Below are positions 8,750 to 16,824 of a DNA stretch of 64,000 nucleotides, piece by piece (position 1 is the stretch's first letter; every line of letters starts with the position of its first letter). This DNA comes from Terriglobales bacterium (lineage in GTDB: Bacteria > Acidobacteriota > Terriglobia > Terriglobales > Acidobacteriaceae): assembly GCA_035651995.1 (NCBI GenBank), contig DASRER010000043.1:62001-126000 (forward strand). Direction: 5' to 3'. The position numbers and the translations under genes were made by a program. The notes below the pieces were generated by a model. The model was given only the letters and a program-made list of their open reading frames with translations, ran no database searches and was not told the origin of the DNA.

Positions 8750-9571
8750 ATGCAGACGCCGGCCCCTTTGCTGCGGCGCACACTCGTGCTCGTTGCGCAT
8801 TTCGACGATGAGGCGGCGGGCTGCGGCGGTGTGTTGCAGCGCATGCGCGATCCCGTGGTGGTTTTCGGCACCGACGGCGCGCCGCGCGACGACTTCTTCT
8901 GGCGCCGCTTCGGCTCGCGCGACGCCTACGCCGCTCACCGCCGCGGAGAGGCCAGGCGCGCGCTCGCTCACGCCGGCATCACCGGCTGGGAGTCGCTGCG
9001 AGACGCCGCCGGTCACGACATCGTGGACCAGGAGCTGCTTCGCCATCTCCGCGCTGCTGCCGCGCAGCTCACGCGCCTGTGCCGCCGGCAGGGAATTGAA
9101 ACTATCCTCACGCTGGCGTATGAAGGCGGACACCCCGACCACGACTGTTGCAGCGCGCTCGCCGCGGTTGTGGGGCGCGAGCTGCGCCTCGACGTTTGGG
9201 AGATGCCGCTTTATCACCGCTCGGCTGACGGCGTGGGCGTGCGCCAGCAATTTCTCTCGGGCGACTCCGGCATCGCGCTTCAGCTCACCGCCGCCGAACT
9301 CGACTGCAAGCGCGCCATGTGGGCAGCCTATGCCTCGCAGGGACTCACGCTCTCCAGCTTCGATCCCGCCATCGAGCGGCTTCGCCCGCAGGCGGCCTAC
9401 GACTATACGAATCCGCCGCATCCCGGTGTCCTCAATTACGAAGCCTGGCAGTGGCCCGTCACCGGCTCGGAGGTGTGCGCCGCCTTTGCCGACCTGATGG
9501 GCGATGGTCACGCCGCCAGGGAGCCTTCCGTTGGCACACATGGGTCGCCGAGCCGGACAGGTGTGCGATGA
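8750..9571 (+). CDS. PIG-L/LmbE family deacetylase
   Basis: These zinc-dependent enzymes remove N-acetyl groups from sugars or sugar conjugates. The metal motif is AHFDDEAAGCGG near the N-terminus (family consensus AHPDDE with Phe instead of Pro), and the third ligand is in EGGHPDHD. ATG at 8750 gives 273 residues, starting just before the LVLVAHFDDE strand; the frame is open further upstream but only through repeat sequence. The stop overlaps the ATG of the next gene (ATGA), so the two are co-translated. Together with the glycosyltransferase this looks like a small glycoconjugate pathway. It does not look like BshB of bacillithiol synthesis. Confidence 0.88.
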   Translation: MQTPAPLLRRTLVLVAHFDDEAAGCGGVLQRMRDPVVVFGTDGAPRDDFFWRRFGSRDAYAAHRRGEARRALAHAGITGWESLRDAAGHDIVDQELLRHLRAAAAQLTRLCRRQGIETILTLAYEGGHPDHDCCSALAAVVGRELRLDVWEMPLYHRSADGVGVRQQFLSGDSGIALQLTAAELDCKRAMWAAYASQGLTLSSFDPAIERLRPQAAYDYTNPPHPGVLNYEAWQWPVTGSEVCAAFADLMGDGHAAREPSVGTHGSPSRTGVR

Positions 9572-10959
9572 TCCGCGGCCCCGGCCTGCGCATCCTCTAC
9601 GTCGCCTATCCGCTGCTGCCCGTCAGCGCCGCCAGCGCCGGCGGCGCCGAGCAGATGCTGGTCACGCTGGAAGACGCGATCGCCGCCCGCGGACACGCCA
9701 CCACGGTCGCCGCCTGCGCCGGCTCGCAGGTGCGCGGTGAATTGTTCAGCACCATGCCGCCGCCGGCCTCCGGCGATCCATTCGAACCGCATGTTGGGGA
9801 GCACAATCGCCGCGTGCTGCAGCTCATTGCCCGCGAGCGCGCCGCCGGACGCCCCTTTGACCTCGTTCACGACGAAGGCGGATCGTTCTGGCGCGTTGCT
9901 TCGGAAGTCCCGGGGCCCGTCCTGCTCACCGCGCATCTTTCGCGCGAGTACTACGGCCGCGAACTGGCGCAGGCCGCCGCCAACGTCGCGGTCAACTGCG
10001 TCTCGGCTTCGCAGCGCCGCTCTTTCGCCGACGTTAACTTGCGCGCCACCGTGCGCAACGGCATTGACCTCGATCGCTTCGCCTTCCAGCCGCGCAAAGA
10101 ACGATACGTGCTCTGGCTGGGACGCATTTGCCGCGAGAAGGCGCCGCACCTGGCCATCGCCGCCGCGCAGCGCGCCGGCGTTCCCCTGGTCCTCGCCGGC
10201 GAGATTTATCCCTTCGCCTGCCACCGCGAATTCTTCGAGCAGGCGGTGCGGCCCCTCATCGGCGGCACGGTGCGCCTGGTGGAGCGCCCCTCGCTCGACC
10301 AGAAGCTCCGGCTGCTCCAGCACGCCGGCGCCGTGCTCATCCCCAGCCTGGTGGACGAAACCAGCTCGCTCGTCGCCATGGAAGCTGCCGCCTGCGGCAC
10401 GCCGGTCATCGCCTTCCGGCGCGGCGCGCTGCCCGAGGTGATCGTGGAAGGCCGGACGGGGTTCCTGGGGGACACCTGGGAAGAAATGGCGGAGCAGATC
10501 ACGCGCCTGCGCGAACTCGATCCCGCCGCCTGCCGCCGCCGCGCCGAGCACCACTTCGACGCGCGCCGCATGGCCGCCGAATACGAGCGCCTCTACGCAG
10601 CTGTAGTTGAGGGTTGCCGCGAAGAGCGCTGCGCTCAGCAACCCGGCACTCAGTGCTCGCCACTCGGTACTGTTTCCTGGCCGAGCACCGAGTACAGCCC
10701 CTTCAATCAGTCATCTCAAGCGAGTCATCCTGAGCCAAGCGGGTGCTGCGCTTTGCGCAGCAGCCGCGAGACGCTCGCCACTCGGTGCTGCTTTACGACG
10801 CCGCCCGCTCCGCCGCGATCAATCCCGCATCCGCCGCAACCCGCGCCAGCTTCGCGCGCGTGTCCTTTTTCACGGGCAGCATCGGCAGGCGGTAAACCTC
10901 CTGGATGCGCCCCATCATCGCCAGCACCGCCTTCACCGGCATCGGGTTCGACTCAATGA
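9568..10959 (+). CDS. GT4-family glycosyltransferase with read-through C-terminus
   Basis: This GT-B glycosyltransferase has an N-terminal Rossmann domain (RILYVAYPLLPVSAASAGGAEQML) and a GT4 C-terminal domain with YVLWLGRICREKAPHLAI and the donor-binding SLVAMEAAACGTPVIAF followed by RGALPEVIVEGRTGFL. The donor and acceptor are unknown. ATG at 9568 overlaps the deacetylase stop. The recognisable domain ends near ARRMAAEYERLYAAVVEG (about base 10615). Beyond that the frame runs through intergenic repeat words and then antisense through the 3' end of dapA to a stop at 10957. The last ~110 residues are therefore probably not ancestral; a repeat appears to have displaced the native stop. Confidence 0.85.
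   Translation: MIRGPGLRILYVAYPLLPVSAASAGGAEQMLVTLEDAIAARGHATTVAACAGSQVRGELFSTMPPPASGDPFEPHVGEHNRRVLQLIARERAAGRPFDLVHDEGGSFWRVASEVPGPVLLTAHLSREYYGRELAQAAANVAVNCVSASQRRSFADVNLRATVRNGIDLDRFAFQPRKERYVLWLGRICREKAPHLAIAAAQRAGVPLVLAGEIYPFACHREFFEQAVRPLIGGTVRLVERPSLDQKLRLLQHAGAVLIPSLVDETSSLVAMEAAACGTPVIAFRRGALPEVIVEGRTGFLGDTWEEMAEQITRLRELDPAACRRRAEHHFDARRMAAEYERLYAAVVEGCREERCAQQPGTQCSPLGTVSWPSTEYSPFNQSSQASHPEPSGCCALRSSRETLATRCCFTTPPAPPRSIPHPPQPAPASRACPFSRAASAGGKPPGCAPSSPAPPSPASGSTQ
10640..10795. repeat. Word repeats and partial REP-like element (copy C)
   Basis: CACTCAGTGCTCGCCACTCG and CACTCGGTACTG words face CCGAGCACCGAGTACAG, forming an imperfect hairpin. Bases 10724-10770 then match the REP-like left half (GTCATCCTGAGCCAAGCGGG, then GTGCTGCGC/GCGCAGCAGC palindrome). 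The glycosyltransferase frame reads straight through this block. Confidence 0.6.
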
Positions 10960-11695
10960 AGTTGGCCTGCATCAGCGGCAGATACTTGCGATGAATCCGC
11001 CGCGCTTCGTCCCACCTGCCGGCCAGCGCCGCGCGCGTCATGGCCGACATCTCCGCGGGAATCTCGTTCGACGCGACGGAAACAATTCCCACGCCGCCCA
11101 GCGCGATTACCGGCAGCGTGATCGCGTCGTCGCCCGAGAACACCAGAAAATCCGGCGGCACGGCGTTAAACACTTCGGCAATCTGCGACATGTTGCCGCT
11201 GGCTTCCTTCACCGCGACGATGTTCCTGATCTCCGCCAGCCGCCCCAGCGTTGCCGGCTCGATGTTCGCGCCCGTTCGCCCGGGCACGTTGTAGAGCACC
11301 AGCGGCTTGTCCACCGCTTCGGCGATGGCCTTGAAGTGCTGGTACTGGCCCTCCTGCGTCGGCTTGTTGTAGTAGGGAGACGCCGTGAGGATCGCGTCCA
11401 CGCCCTTGCGCGCGGCCACTTCCTTGGCGCGCTGCACCGCTTCGCGGGTGGCATTCGACGTCGCGCCCGCCACGATCGGCACGCGCCCGTCGGCGACCTC
11501 GATCGTGACGTCAATCACGCGCAGCCATTCGTCGTGGCTCAGCGTCGGCGTCTCGCCCGTAGTCCCGCAGGGGACCAGGAACCCAATCCCCGACTCCACC
11601 TGCCACGCGACCAGCGAACGCAGCGCTGCCTCATCGAGCGAGCCATCCTGTTTGAACGGCGTGACCAGCGCCGTACCGCAACCTTGAAGTCTCAT
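10793..11695 (-). CDS. dapA: 4-hydroxy-tetrahydrodipicolinate synthase DapA
   Basis: DapA condenses pyruvate with aspartate semialdehyde, the first committed step to lysine. It is a class I aldolase-type TIM barrel. The pyruvate-binding loop is PCGTTGETPTL (Thr45, Thr46), the catalytic Tyr135 and Arg140 are in LYNVPGRTG, and the Schiff-base Lys163 is in AVKEASGN. At 300 residues it has the standard length. It lies downstream of dapB on the same strand, 185 nt away with a repeat between. Its last 167 nt are overlapped on the opposite strand by the extended glycosyltransferase frame. Confidence 0.97.
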   Translation of the reverse strand: MRLQGCGTALVTPFKQDGSLDEAALRSLVAWQVESGIGFLVPCGTTGETPTLSHDEWLRVIDVTIEVADGRVPIVAGATSNATREAVQRAKEVAARKGVDAILTASPYYNKPTQEGQYQHFKAIAEAVDKPLVLYNVPGRTGANIEPATLGRLAEIRNIVAVKEASGNMSQIAEVFNAVPPDFLVFSGDDAITLPVIALGGVGIVSVASNEIPAEMSAMTRAALAGRWDEARRIHRKYLPLMQANFIESNPMPVKAVLAMMGRIQEVYRLPMLPVKKDTRAKLARVAADAGLIAAERAAS

Positions 11696-11699
11696 GCAA

Positions 11700-11745
11700 G
11701 AAGATTACCGCGGATGAACGCGGATGAACACGGATTCATCTGGCC
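11700..11745. repeat. Short word repeat in dapB-dapA gap
   Basis: CGCGGATGAA, CGCGGATGAA and CACGGATTCATC are degenerate tandem words, the same family as 3113-3136. The remaining 11746-11880 gap shows no ORF of convincing character. Confidence 0.5.
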
Positions 11746-11880
11746 AGCGCGGTGCGGCCCGCGTCTGCCCGGTTTTGGCCGGCGTGGGCGCCGCCGGCAC
11801 GACCTCATGCGACCGGCAACCACCCGTGTGGCGCCGGGCCCTGGTCCGCGCACCGCTTGCGCCAGCCTGCGGCCCTGCCA

Positions 11881-12564
11881 TCACCCGAGCTGCCGAAACA
11901 CTTCGCGGAAATCGTAGAAGCCTTGCTTCCCCTGCAACCACTCGGCCGCCAGCACTGCGCCCTGCCCGAACCCGCGCCGCGACTTGGCGTCGTGACACAC
12001 GTAAATCGTGTCGTCCGGCGAATCCAGCACCAGTTCGTGCAGGCCGACCACCTCGCCCTCGCGGAACGAGATGACCTCCAGTTCCTGCCCCGACGCCGAC
12101 TTCACCACTCCCTGCAGCGAAACCGCCGTGCCAGAAGGCGCGTCCTTCTTGTGCACGTGGTGCCGCTCGAAAATCTGTCCGTGATAGCCGTGCCGCAGCG
12201 CCTGGGCCGCCGTCCGCGCCGCCTCGAAGAAAAAATTCACGCCGAGCGAGAAGTTGCTCGCCCACAGCAGCGCGCCTTTGCTCGACTCCGCCAGCTTGCG
12301 CAACCGCGCCATCTCGCCGTACCAGCCGGTGGTTCCAACCACGATGCGCGCACCTCCGCCCAGGCAGGCTTCAATATTGGGAACCACGGCGTAGGGCGTG
12401 GTGAAGTCAATGACGGCGTCTGTTTTCGCCAGTGCGTCCGGCGTCAGCGCCCGCCCGCCGGGGTTGTCGGCCGACTCCAGCACGCGGACCTCGTGTCCGC
12501 GTGCGCGCGCAATTTCGGCAACCATCGCGCCCGTCTTGCCGTGGCCGAGCAGGAGGACCTTCAC
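11881..12564 (-). CDS. dapB: 4-hydroxy-tetrahydrodipicolinate reductase DapB
   Basis: DapB reduces the DapA product with NAD(P)H. The N-terminus MKVLLLGHGKTGAMVAEIA is the nucleotide-binding Rossmann start (a GHGKTG variant of GxxGxMG). VVGTTGW is the conserved GTTG loop, and FERHHVHKKDAPSGTA holds the catalytic His-His pair, Lys140 and the SGT substrate motif (144-146). GTG at 12564 gives 227 residues, typical of short DapB forms. The open frame continues to 13350 across lysC and is an artefact. The gene follows lysC with a 131-nt repeat-bearing gap. Confidence 0.95.
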   Translation of the reverse strand: MKVLLLGHGKTGAMVAEIARARGHEVRVLESADNPGGRALTPDALAKTDAVIDFTTPYAVVPNIEACLGGGARIVVGTTGWYGEMARLRKLAESSKGALLWASNFSLGVNFFFEAARTAAQALRHGYHGQIFERHHVHKKDAPSGTAVSLQGVVKSASGQELEVISFREGEVVGLHELVLDSPDDTIYVCHDAKSRRGFGQGAVLAAEWLQGKQGFYDFREVFRQLG

Positions 12565-12565
12565 G

Positions 12566-12692
12566 CGATTAGCGTAGCACCGCAGCCAGCATTCAGCACT
12601 TGGCACAAGGCCCTGAACGGCTTCCGCGAAGGTGCGCACGCTTCGCCGGCATGTTGAAGGACTGACCGCAGAGGGCCGACTGCCGAGTGCCG
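12566..12692. repeat. Intergenic repeat element between lysC and dapB
   Basis: CAGCATTCAGCACTTGGCAC words at 12586-12605 are followed by ACGGCTTCCGCGAAGGTGCG and then GGCCGACTGCCGAGTGCCGG. The middle matches the element at 14088-14200 (ACGGCTTCAGCGAAGCTGCG), so both are copies of one family. Confidence 0.65.
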
Positions 12693-12695
12693 GTG

Positions 12696-14069
12696 TTACG
12701 CAAACACCGCCGGATCCAGCTCTGCAAAGAATGCCGCGTGCAGCCGCCGCACCACTTCCGGCACCACGTCCTCCTCCACTACAAAGGTAATGTTGATTTC
12801 CGACGCGCCCTGCGAGATCATCCGCACCGGAATATCGCCAATCGCGCCGAACACCTTCGCGGCAATCCCCGGACGCCGGCGAATGTTCTCCCCCACCAGG
12901 CACACGATGGCCTTTCGACCCTCGTATTTGACGTCGGCCAACCGCGCCAGCTCCTGTGCAATGTCGGGGATCGCCTGGTTCGAGTCCACCGTCAGCGAGA
13001 CGCTGACCTCCGACGTCGAAACCACGTCCACCGGGCAGCGGAAGCGGTCGAACACTTCGAAGATGGATTTCAGAAATCCGTGCGCCATCAGCATGCGCGC
13101 GGCCACCACGTCCACGATGGTGATGCGCGTTTTTGCCGCGATCGCTTTGAACACGTTCGTGCACGGCGCCGCGCGCGCCGTAATGCACGTGCCCTCGCAC
13201 TTCGGGTTGCGCGAGTTCAGCACGTACACCGGAATGTTTTTCTGGACGGCCGGCAGCAGCGTGGCCGGATGCAGCACCTTCGCGCCGAAGTACGCCAACT
13301 CGGCCGCCTCGTTGAAGCTGATGACCTTGATCCGCCGCGCGCCGGCGCACAGGTTCGGGTCGGTGGTCATCATGCCGTCCACGTCGGTCCAGATTTCGAT
13401 GCGCTCGGCGTCCAGCCCGGCGCCCACGATCGCCGCGGAAAAATCCGATCCGCCGCGCCCGATGGTGGTTGGCACGCCCGCCCGCGTCGCGCCCACGAAT
13501 CCGCCCATCACCGGCACACGTTTGTTCTTCACCAGCGGCGCCACGCGCCGGCGCAGGCGTTCGTTGGTGTCGTCGAACAGCGGCGCCGCCTGCATGTGGT
13601 GCGCGTCGGTCACGATGACTTCCCGCGCGTCCACCAGCGCGGCATCGAGGCCGCGCGCGGAAAACGCCGCCGCCGCCAGCTTGCTGGAGAGCAGTTCGCC
13701 GAAGCCGGCCACCGTGTCCGTCGTCCGCGGCGTGATCTCGCCCACCGCCGCGATGCCGCGCAGGAGTTCATCGAGGAGGTCGAAGTCGGCTTCGAGTTCG
13801 GCGTGAATCCGCGTAAACACGCCGGTTCCGAGCAGCTCGCCCGCGGCGTCGTAGTGGCGCTCGCGCAATTCGCGCGAGATGCGCTGCGCTTCCACCCGGT
13901 CGCCCGACCCGGCTGCGCGTCCGGCGGCCAGCAACTGGTCGGTGACCTTGGCCATGGCGCTGACGACCACGACCGGGCTCTGCGCCGCGCGCGAGCGCAC
14001 AATCTCCGCCGCGGCGTTGATCGCCTTCGCGTCCTGCACCGACGTGCCGCCGAATTTCAGGACAACCAT
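12696..14069 (-). CDS. lysC: Aspartate kinase
   Basis: Aspartate kinase phosphorylates aspartate at the entry to lysine, threonine and methionine synthesis. The N-terminal VLKFGGTSVQDA (about residues 3-14) is the amino-acid kinase signature; VGEITPRTTDTVAGFGELLS, GRGGSDFSAA and WTDVDGMMTTDP are further active-site segments. The C-terminal ~140 residues form tandem ACT domains (ITIVDVVAARMLMAHGF; AIVCLVGENIRRRPGIAAKVF), the usual site of feedback by lysine or threonine. At 457 residues it is a monofunctional enzyme without a homoserine dehydrogenase domain. It lies between asd and dapB on the same strand. Confidence 0.97.
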   Translation of the reverse strand: MVVLKFGGTSVQDAKAINAAAEIVRSRAAQSPVVVVSAMAKVTDQLLAAGRAAGSGDRVEAQRISRELRERHYDAAGELLGTGVFTRIHAELEADFDLLDELLRGIAAVGEITPRTTDTVAGFGELLSSKLAAAAFSARGLDAALVDAREVIVTDAHHMQAAPLFDDTNERLRRRVAPLVKNKRVPVMGGFVGATRAGVPTTIGRGGSDFSAAIVGAGLDAERIEIWTDVDGMMTTDPNLCAGARRIKVISFNEAAELAYFGAKVLHPATLLPAVQKNIPVYVLNSRNPKCEGTCITARAAPCTNVFKAIAAKTRITIVDVVAARMLMAHGFLKSIFEVFDRFRCPVDVVSTSEVSVSLTVDSNQAIPDIAQELARLADVKYEGRKAIVCLVGENIRRRPGIAAKVFGAIGDIPVRMISQGASEINITFVVEEDVVPEVVRRLHAAFFAELDPAVFA

Positions 14070-14087
14070 AGCTTTCTAGGTGAACAA

Positions 14088-14203
14088 GCACTCAGCAGTC
14101 AGCCTTCAGCACTCAGCCCCCGCACGGCTTCAGCGAAGCTGCGCATTCTGGGCCGGGATGTACAAGGGCTGAATGCTGACTACGGAATGCTGATTGCTGC
14201 TAT
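14088..14203. repeat. Intergenic hairpin element with CAGCACTCAGC words
   Basis: The left arm (14088-14119) is tandem TCAGCAGTCAGCCTTCAGCA-type words. The right arm (14166-14200) is GGCTGAATGCTGACTACGGA then ATGCTGATTGCTGC, roughly complementary. The right arm runs into the asd stop codon at 14200-14202. Very similar elements are at 21873-21980 and, as a half-copy, 41948-41980. Confidence 0.7.
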
Positions 14204-15255
14204 CCCAAGTACCCCTTCGCCTTCAGCATTTCCGCATTCAGAATCGTTGCGCCGGCGGCACCGCGCACCGTGTTGTGCGAGAGGCAAGTGAATTTCCAGT
14301 CCAGCAGCCCGCAGCGCCGCAGACGCCCCACGCTGGTCGTCATCCCATCGCCCAGATCGCGATCGAGACGCGGCTGTGGCCTGTCGCGCTGATTCAAGTA
14401 CTCCACGGCGTGCAGCGGGGCGCTGGGAAGCTTCAGCTCCTGCGGCGCGCCGCTGAACTCGCGCCATGCGGCGACGATCTGGTCCTGGCTTGCCGGTTTC
14501 CGCAGCTTGATCGAAACCGACTCGGTGTGGCCATCCACCACCGGCACGCGATTGCAGTGCGCGCTCAGCCGCAGCGATGCCGGCTCGATCTTCGATCCGG
14601 CGAGCCGGCCCAGCATCTTCTGCGGCTCGGTCTCCATTTTCTCTTCTTCGCTGCCGATGTAGGGAATCACATTGTCCACAATGTCGAGCGACGCCACGCC
14701 CGGATACCCCGCGCCACTCACCGCCTGCATCGTCACCACGAATACTTGTTCCACGCCGAACGCGCGCTCGAGCGGCGCCAGCGCCATCGTGAGCCCGGTC
14801 GCCGAACAGTTGGGATTGGTCACGATAAACCCGCCCGAGTTTCGCCGCCATGCCTGGCACTCCAGCAGCTTCAGGTGGTCGGCATTCACTTCCGGAATCA
14901 CCAGCGGCACGTCCGCCTGCATGCGGAATGCGCTGGAATTCGACACCACGGCGCAGCCCGCGTCGGCAAAGCGCGGCTCAAGTTCCAGGGCAATCTTGCT
15001 GTCGAGGGAGGCGAAGATCAGCTTCGGCGCGCCCTCAGGCGTCGCCGGCGATACGTTCATCTTCGCGATGCCCTCGGGAATCGGCGTCGCCAGCCGCCAG
15101 TTGGCCGCCTGCGCGTAGGCCTGTCCCGCGCTGCGGTCCGACGCCGCGAGCCACACCACTTCAAACCAGGGATGACGTTCCAGGCGCTGGATCAGGCGTT
15201 GTCCCACCACGCCCGTTGCGCCAAGAATTCCGACCGGGATGCGTTCTGAAGCCAT
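14200..15255 (-). CDS. asd: Aspartate-semialdehyde dehydrogenase
   Basis: Asd reduces aspartyl phosphate to aspartate semialdehyde with NADPH. The N-terminal nucleotide loop is ILGATGVVGQRL. The catalytic cysteine is Cys150 in TNPNCSATGL, and the glycine motif VSGAGYPG follows. The length (351 residues) and the TNPNCSATGL form match the archaeal/fungal-type Asd branch, which also occurs in Acidobacteriota and relatives. It is the first gene of the asd-lysC-dapB-dapA run, which together makes tetrahydrodipicolinate from aspartate. Confidence 0.96.
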   Translation of the reverse strand: MASERIPVGILGATGVVGQRLIQRLERHPWFEVVWLAASDRSAGQAYAQAANWRLATPIPEGIAKMNVSPATPEGAPKLIFASLDSKIALELEPRFADAGCAVVSNSSAFRMQADVPLVIPEVNADHLKLLECQAWRRNSGGFIVTNPNCSATGLTMALAPLERAFGVEQVFVVTMQAVSGAGYPGVASLDIVDNVIPYIGSEEEKMETEPQKMLGRLAGSKIEPASLRLSAHCNRVPVVDGHTESVSIKLRKPASQDQIVAAWREFSGAPQELKLPSAPLHAVEYLNQRDRPQPRLDRDLGDGMTTSVGRLRRCGLLDWKFTCLSHNTVRGAAGATILNAEMLKAKGYLG

Positions 15256-15326
15256 GCAGGATTATTTCGGAAACAGACGATTCTAGCAATCGCGTCTCGG
15301 ATTGCGGAAAAGGTACTTTCAGCCCA

Positions 15327-15374
15327 GCGCAGAGACACGGAGAATGCGCCCTTTTTTTCTGCGCCTCGGTGTCC
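15327..15374. repeat. Inverted repeat (GCGCAGAGACACGGAG) upstream of asd
   Basis: GCGCAGAGACACGGAGA at 15327-15343 is imperfectly complementary to CTGCGCCTCGGTGTCC at 15359-15374, with a T-tract in the loop. The same CGCAGAG/CTCCGTGTCTCCGCGG words recur near 31160-31345 and 44970. It could act as a hairpin between 15421 and asd; no terminator T-run follows a stem on either strand. Confidence 0.45.
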
Positions 15375-15420
15375 AGGTGGTGGGTGTTGGCCTTTCGCGG
15401 AAGCCCGGGAATCGGCCCGG

Positions 15421-16161
15421 CTAGTCGCGCACGGCTTCCGTGTTGCTGTCGGCGATTACGATGCGCACAACCTTGTTGTTGTCGTCGAGCCAGAGCGACC
15501 AGTCGGAGGTGTTTTCGCTCTTGAGGTTGATGCGGTTCATCGGCTGGTCGGCGCCCTTGTATTTGATGGTTTCGCGGCCGCCGTACTCCAGCGCCACAAT
15601 GCCGGAAACCTGCTGTTGCGGCACCAAAATGCCGAACTGCGTGCGGCTCAGCTTGCACTCAACCTTGCCCTGCGTCGGCGTGCATGAGGAGCCCAGGTAT
15701 CTCCACGCCAGGATCTGCCGGTGCATGAAGAAGTTGTCGTCGAGGATGACGGTGGAATGCGGCAGCAGGAAAGGAACGTCTCTCGGCTTGTCCGTCGGGG
15801 CCAGCAGCACGTGCTCGATCAGGAACTCGTTGTTGGGCTCGACCACGGTCTGCGCTGTGCCGGGCTTGTTCTCGCGCCACTCGTAGCGCATCAGGTCGCC
15901 GGCGGCGTTGAGCTGCATCTCCGACGTTTGCCCGCCCTTGGTGCCGTCTTCCACCTTCAGCTCAGACCTGGCGGTGCTGGCGCCGTCGCGCTGCTCGATC
16001 TGGAACGTCTCGGTGGCCACGCGGCGCCCGTTCACGAAGATGCCGAACGAGCCGGCGTCCACCAGTTGTCCGGCGGCGGGCTTCTTGCTGGCGGCGCGCG
16101 CCCCAAGCGCGGCGAACGCGAGCACGGCGATGAACAGGAACGCGAGCCAGCGAGACTTCAT
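15421..16161 (-). CDS. Conserved exported protein of unknown function
   Basis: The 246-residue product has a signal peptide (SRWLAFLFIAVLAFAALGARA) followed by a beta-rich domain with no motif I can name (FGIFVNGRRVATETFQIEQR; LAWRYLGSSCTPTQGK; TSDWSLWLDDNNKVVRIVI). The repeated edge-strand pattern and modest size suggest a secreted or periplasmic beta-barrel/lipocalin-like fold, but this is only an impression. ATG at 16161 overlaps the aroK stop (ATGA), so the two genes are co-translated although no functional link to shikimate kinase is evident. Confidence 0.75.
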   Translation of the reverse strand: MKSRWLAFLFIAVLAFAALGARAASKKPAAGQLVDAGSFGIFVNGRRVATETFQIEQRDGASTARSELKVEDGTKGGQTSEMQLNAAGDLMRYEWRENKPGTAQTVVEPNNEFLIEHVLLAPTDKPRDVPFLLPHSTVILDDNFFMHRQILAWRYLGSSCTPTQGKVECKLSRTQFGILVPQQQVSGIVALEYGGRETIKYKGADQPMNRINLKSENTSDWSLWLDDNNKVVRIVIADSNTEAVRD

Positions 16162-16793
16162 CAGCGGACCTCCGGCGCCACGTTGCGGCTTCGCACGGTG
16201 CGCGCCACCTCGGCGGCGACCTGGGCAATGCTACGCCCGGAAGTAGAAACGTGGAACTCTGCCTCCAAGTATCGCAGCCGGCGTTCCTCGTACAATTGCC
16301 GAAATTGGTTCTGATCGCGCAGCAGCGGACGCACCGGCGCCGGCCTGCCGTCCGCGGCCGCAGCCGCCTGCGCCTTGCATCGCGCCAGCAGTTCGTCGGC
16401 CGAAGCCTGAAGGAACACCACCGGAGCGCCGCTGGCGCGCAGCAGCGCGCGAATGCCGGGCTGAATGAAGGCGCCGCCGCCCACCGCGATCACCGCCGTT
16501 TGGCGTGGGCCCAGCTCGTGCAGCAGGCGGCGCAGCGCCGCCGTTTCCGCGCGGCGGAATGCGGCTTCGCCCTGTTCGGAGAAGATCTGCGCAATGCTGC
16601 GCCGCGCACGCGCCACGATCAGGTCGTCGAGATCGAAGAAGCGGCACTTCAGCCGGCGCGCCAGCGCGCGGCCCACGCTGGTTTTGCCCGCGCCCATGAA
16701 GCCGGCCAGGAAGATGAGGCGTGAGGAGCGTCTTGCGGGGTCACGCGCGGCGCGCGTGGAGAGGGCGCGCTGCCGGGCGCCGAGCTCTTTCAT
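16161..16793 (-). CDS. aroK: Shikimate kinase
   Basis: AroK phosphorylates shikimate in aromatic amino-acid synthesis. The P-loop is GFMGAGKTS (residues 31-39 from the chosen start), the shikimate-binding Asp pair is in FFDLDDLI, and the family motifs FRRAETAALRRL and IAVGGGAF follow; PVRPLLRD corresponds to the adenine/lid arginine region. ATG at 16793 gives 210 residues; an ATG at 16853 in the same frame would add 20 residues and overlap the DUF4097 gene. The N-terminal ~25 residues before RLIFLAGFMGAGK are a basic extension. It overlaps the next gene by 3-4 nt. Confidence 0.93.
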   Translation of the reverse strand: MKELGARQRALSTRAARDPARRSSRLIFLAGFMGAGKTSVGRALARRLKCRFFDLDDLIVARARRSIAQIFSEQGEAAFRRAETAALRRLLHELGPRQTAVIAVGGGAFIQPGIRALLRASGAPVVFLQASADELLARCKAQAAAAADGRPAPVRPLLRDQNQFRQLYEERRLRYLEAEFHVSTSGRSIAQVAAEVARTVRSRNVAPEVR

Positions 16794-16824
16794 CAGAGGG
16801 AAATCCGGAGTCGAAGCGCCGCGT

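Noticed and set aside
8750-10959. The deacetylase/glycosyltransferase pair as BshB/BshA of bacillithiol synthesis
   Set aside because: BshC is present in the window, so I considered it, but neither protein shows the typical BshA or BshB sequence features and the pair is 47 kb from bshC.
12565-13350. N-terminal extension of dapB over lysC
   Set aside because: The Rossmann start MKVLLLGHGKTG at GTG 12564 is the true N-terminus; upstream codons are out-of-frame lysC.
14088-14203. CRISPR-like array or riboswitch in the asd-lysC gap
   Set aside because: The repeats are short degenerate words arranged as two inverted arms, with no regular spacers; no lysine-riboswitch features were seen.
12687-14291. 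534-codon plus-strand ORF over lysC
   Set aside because: Antisense to a fully conserved aspartate kinase; composition is that of a mirror frame.
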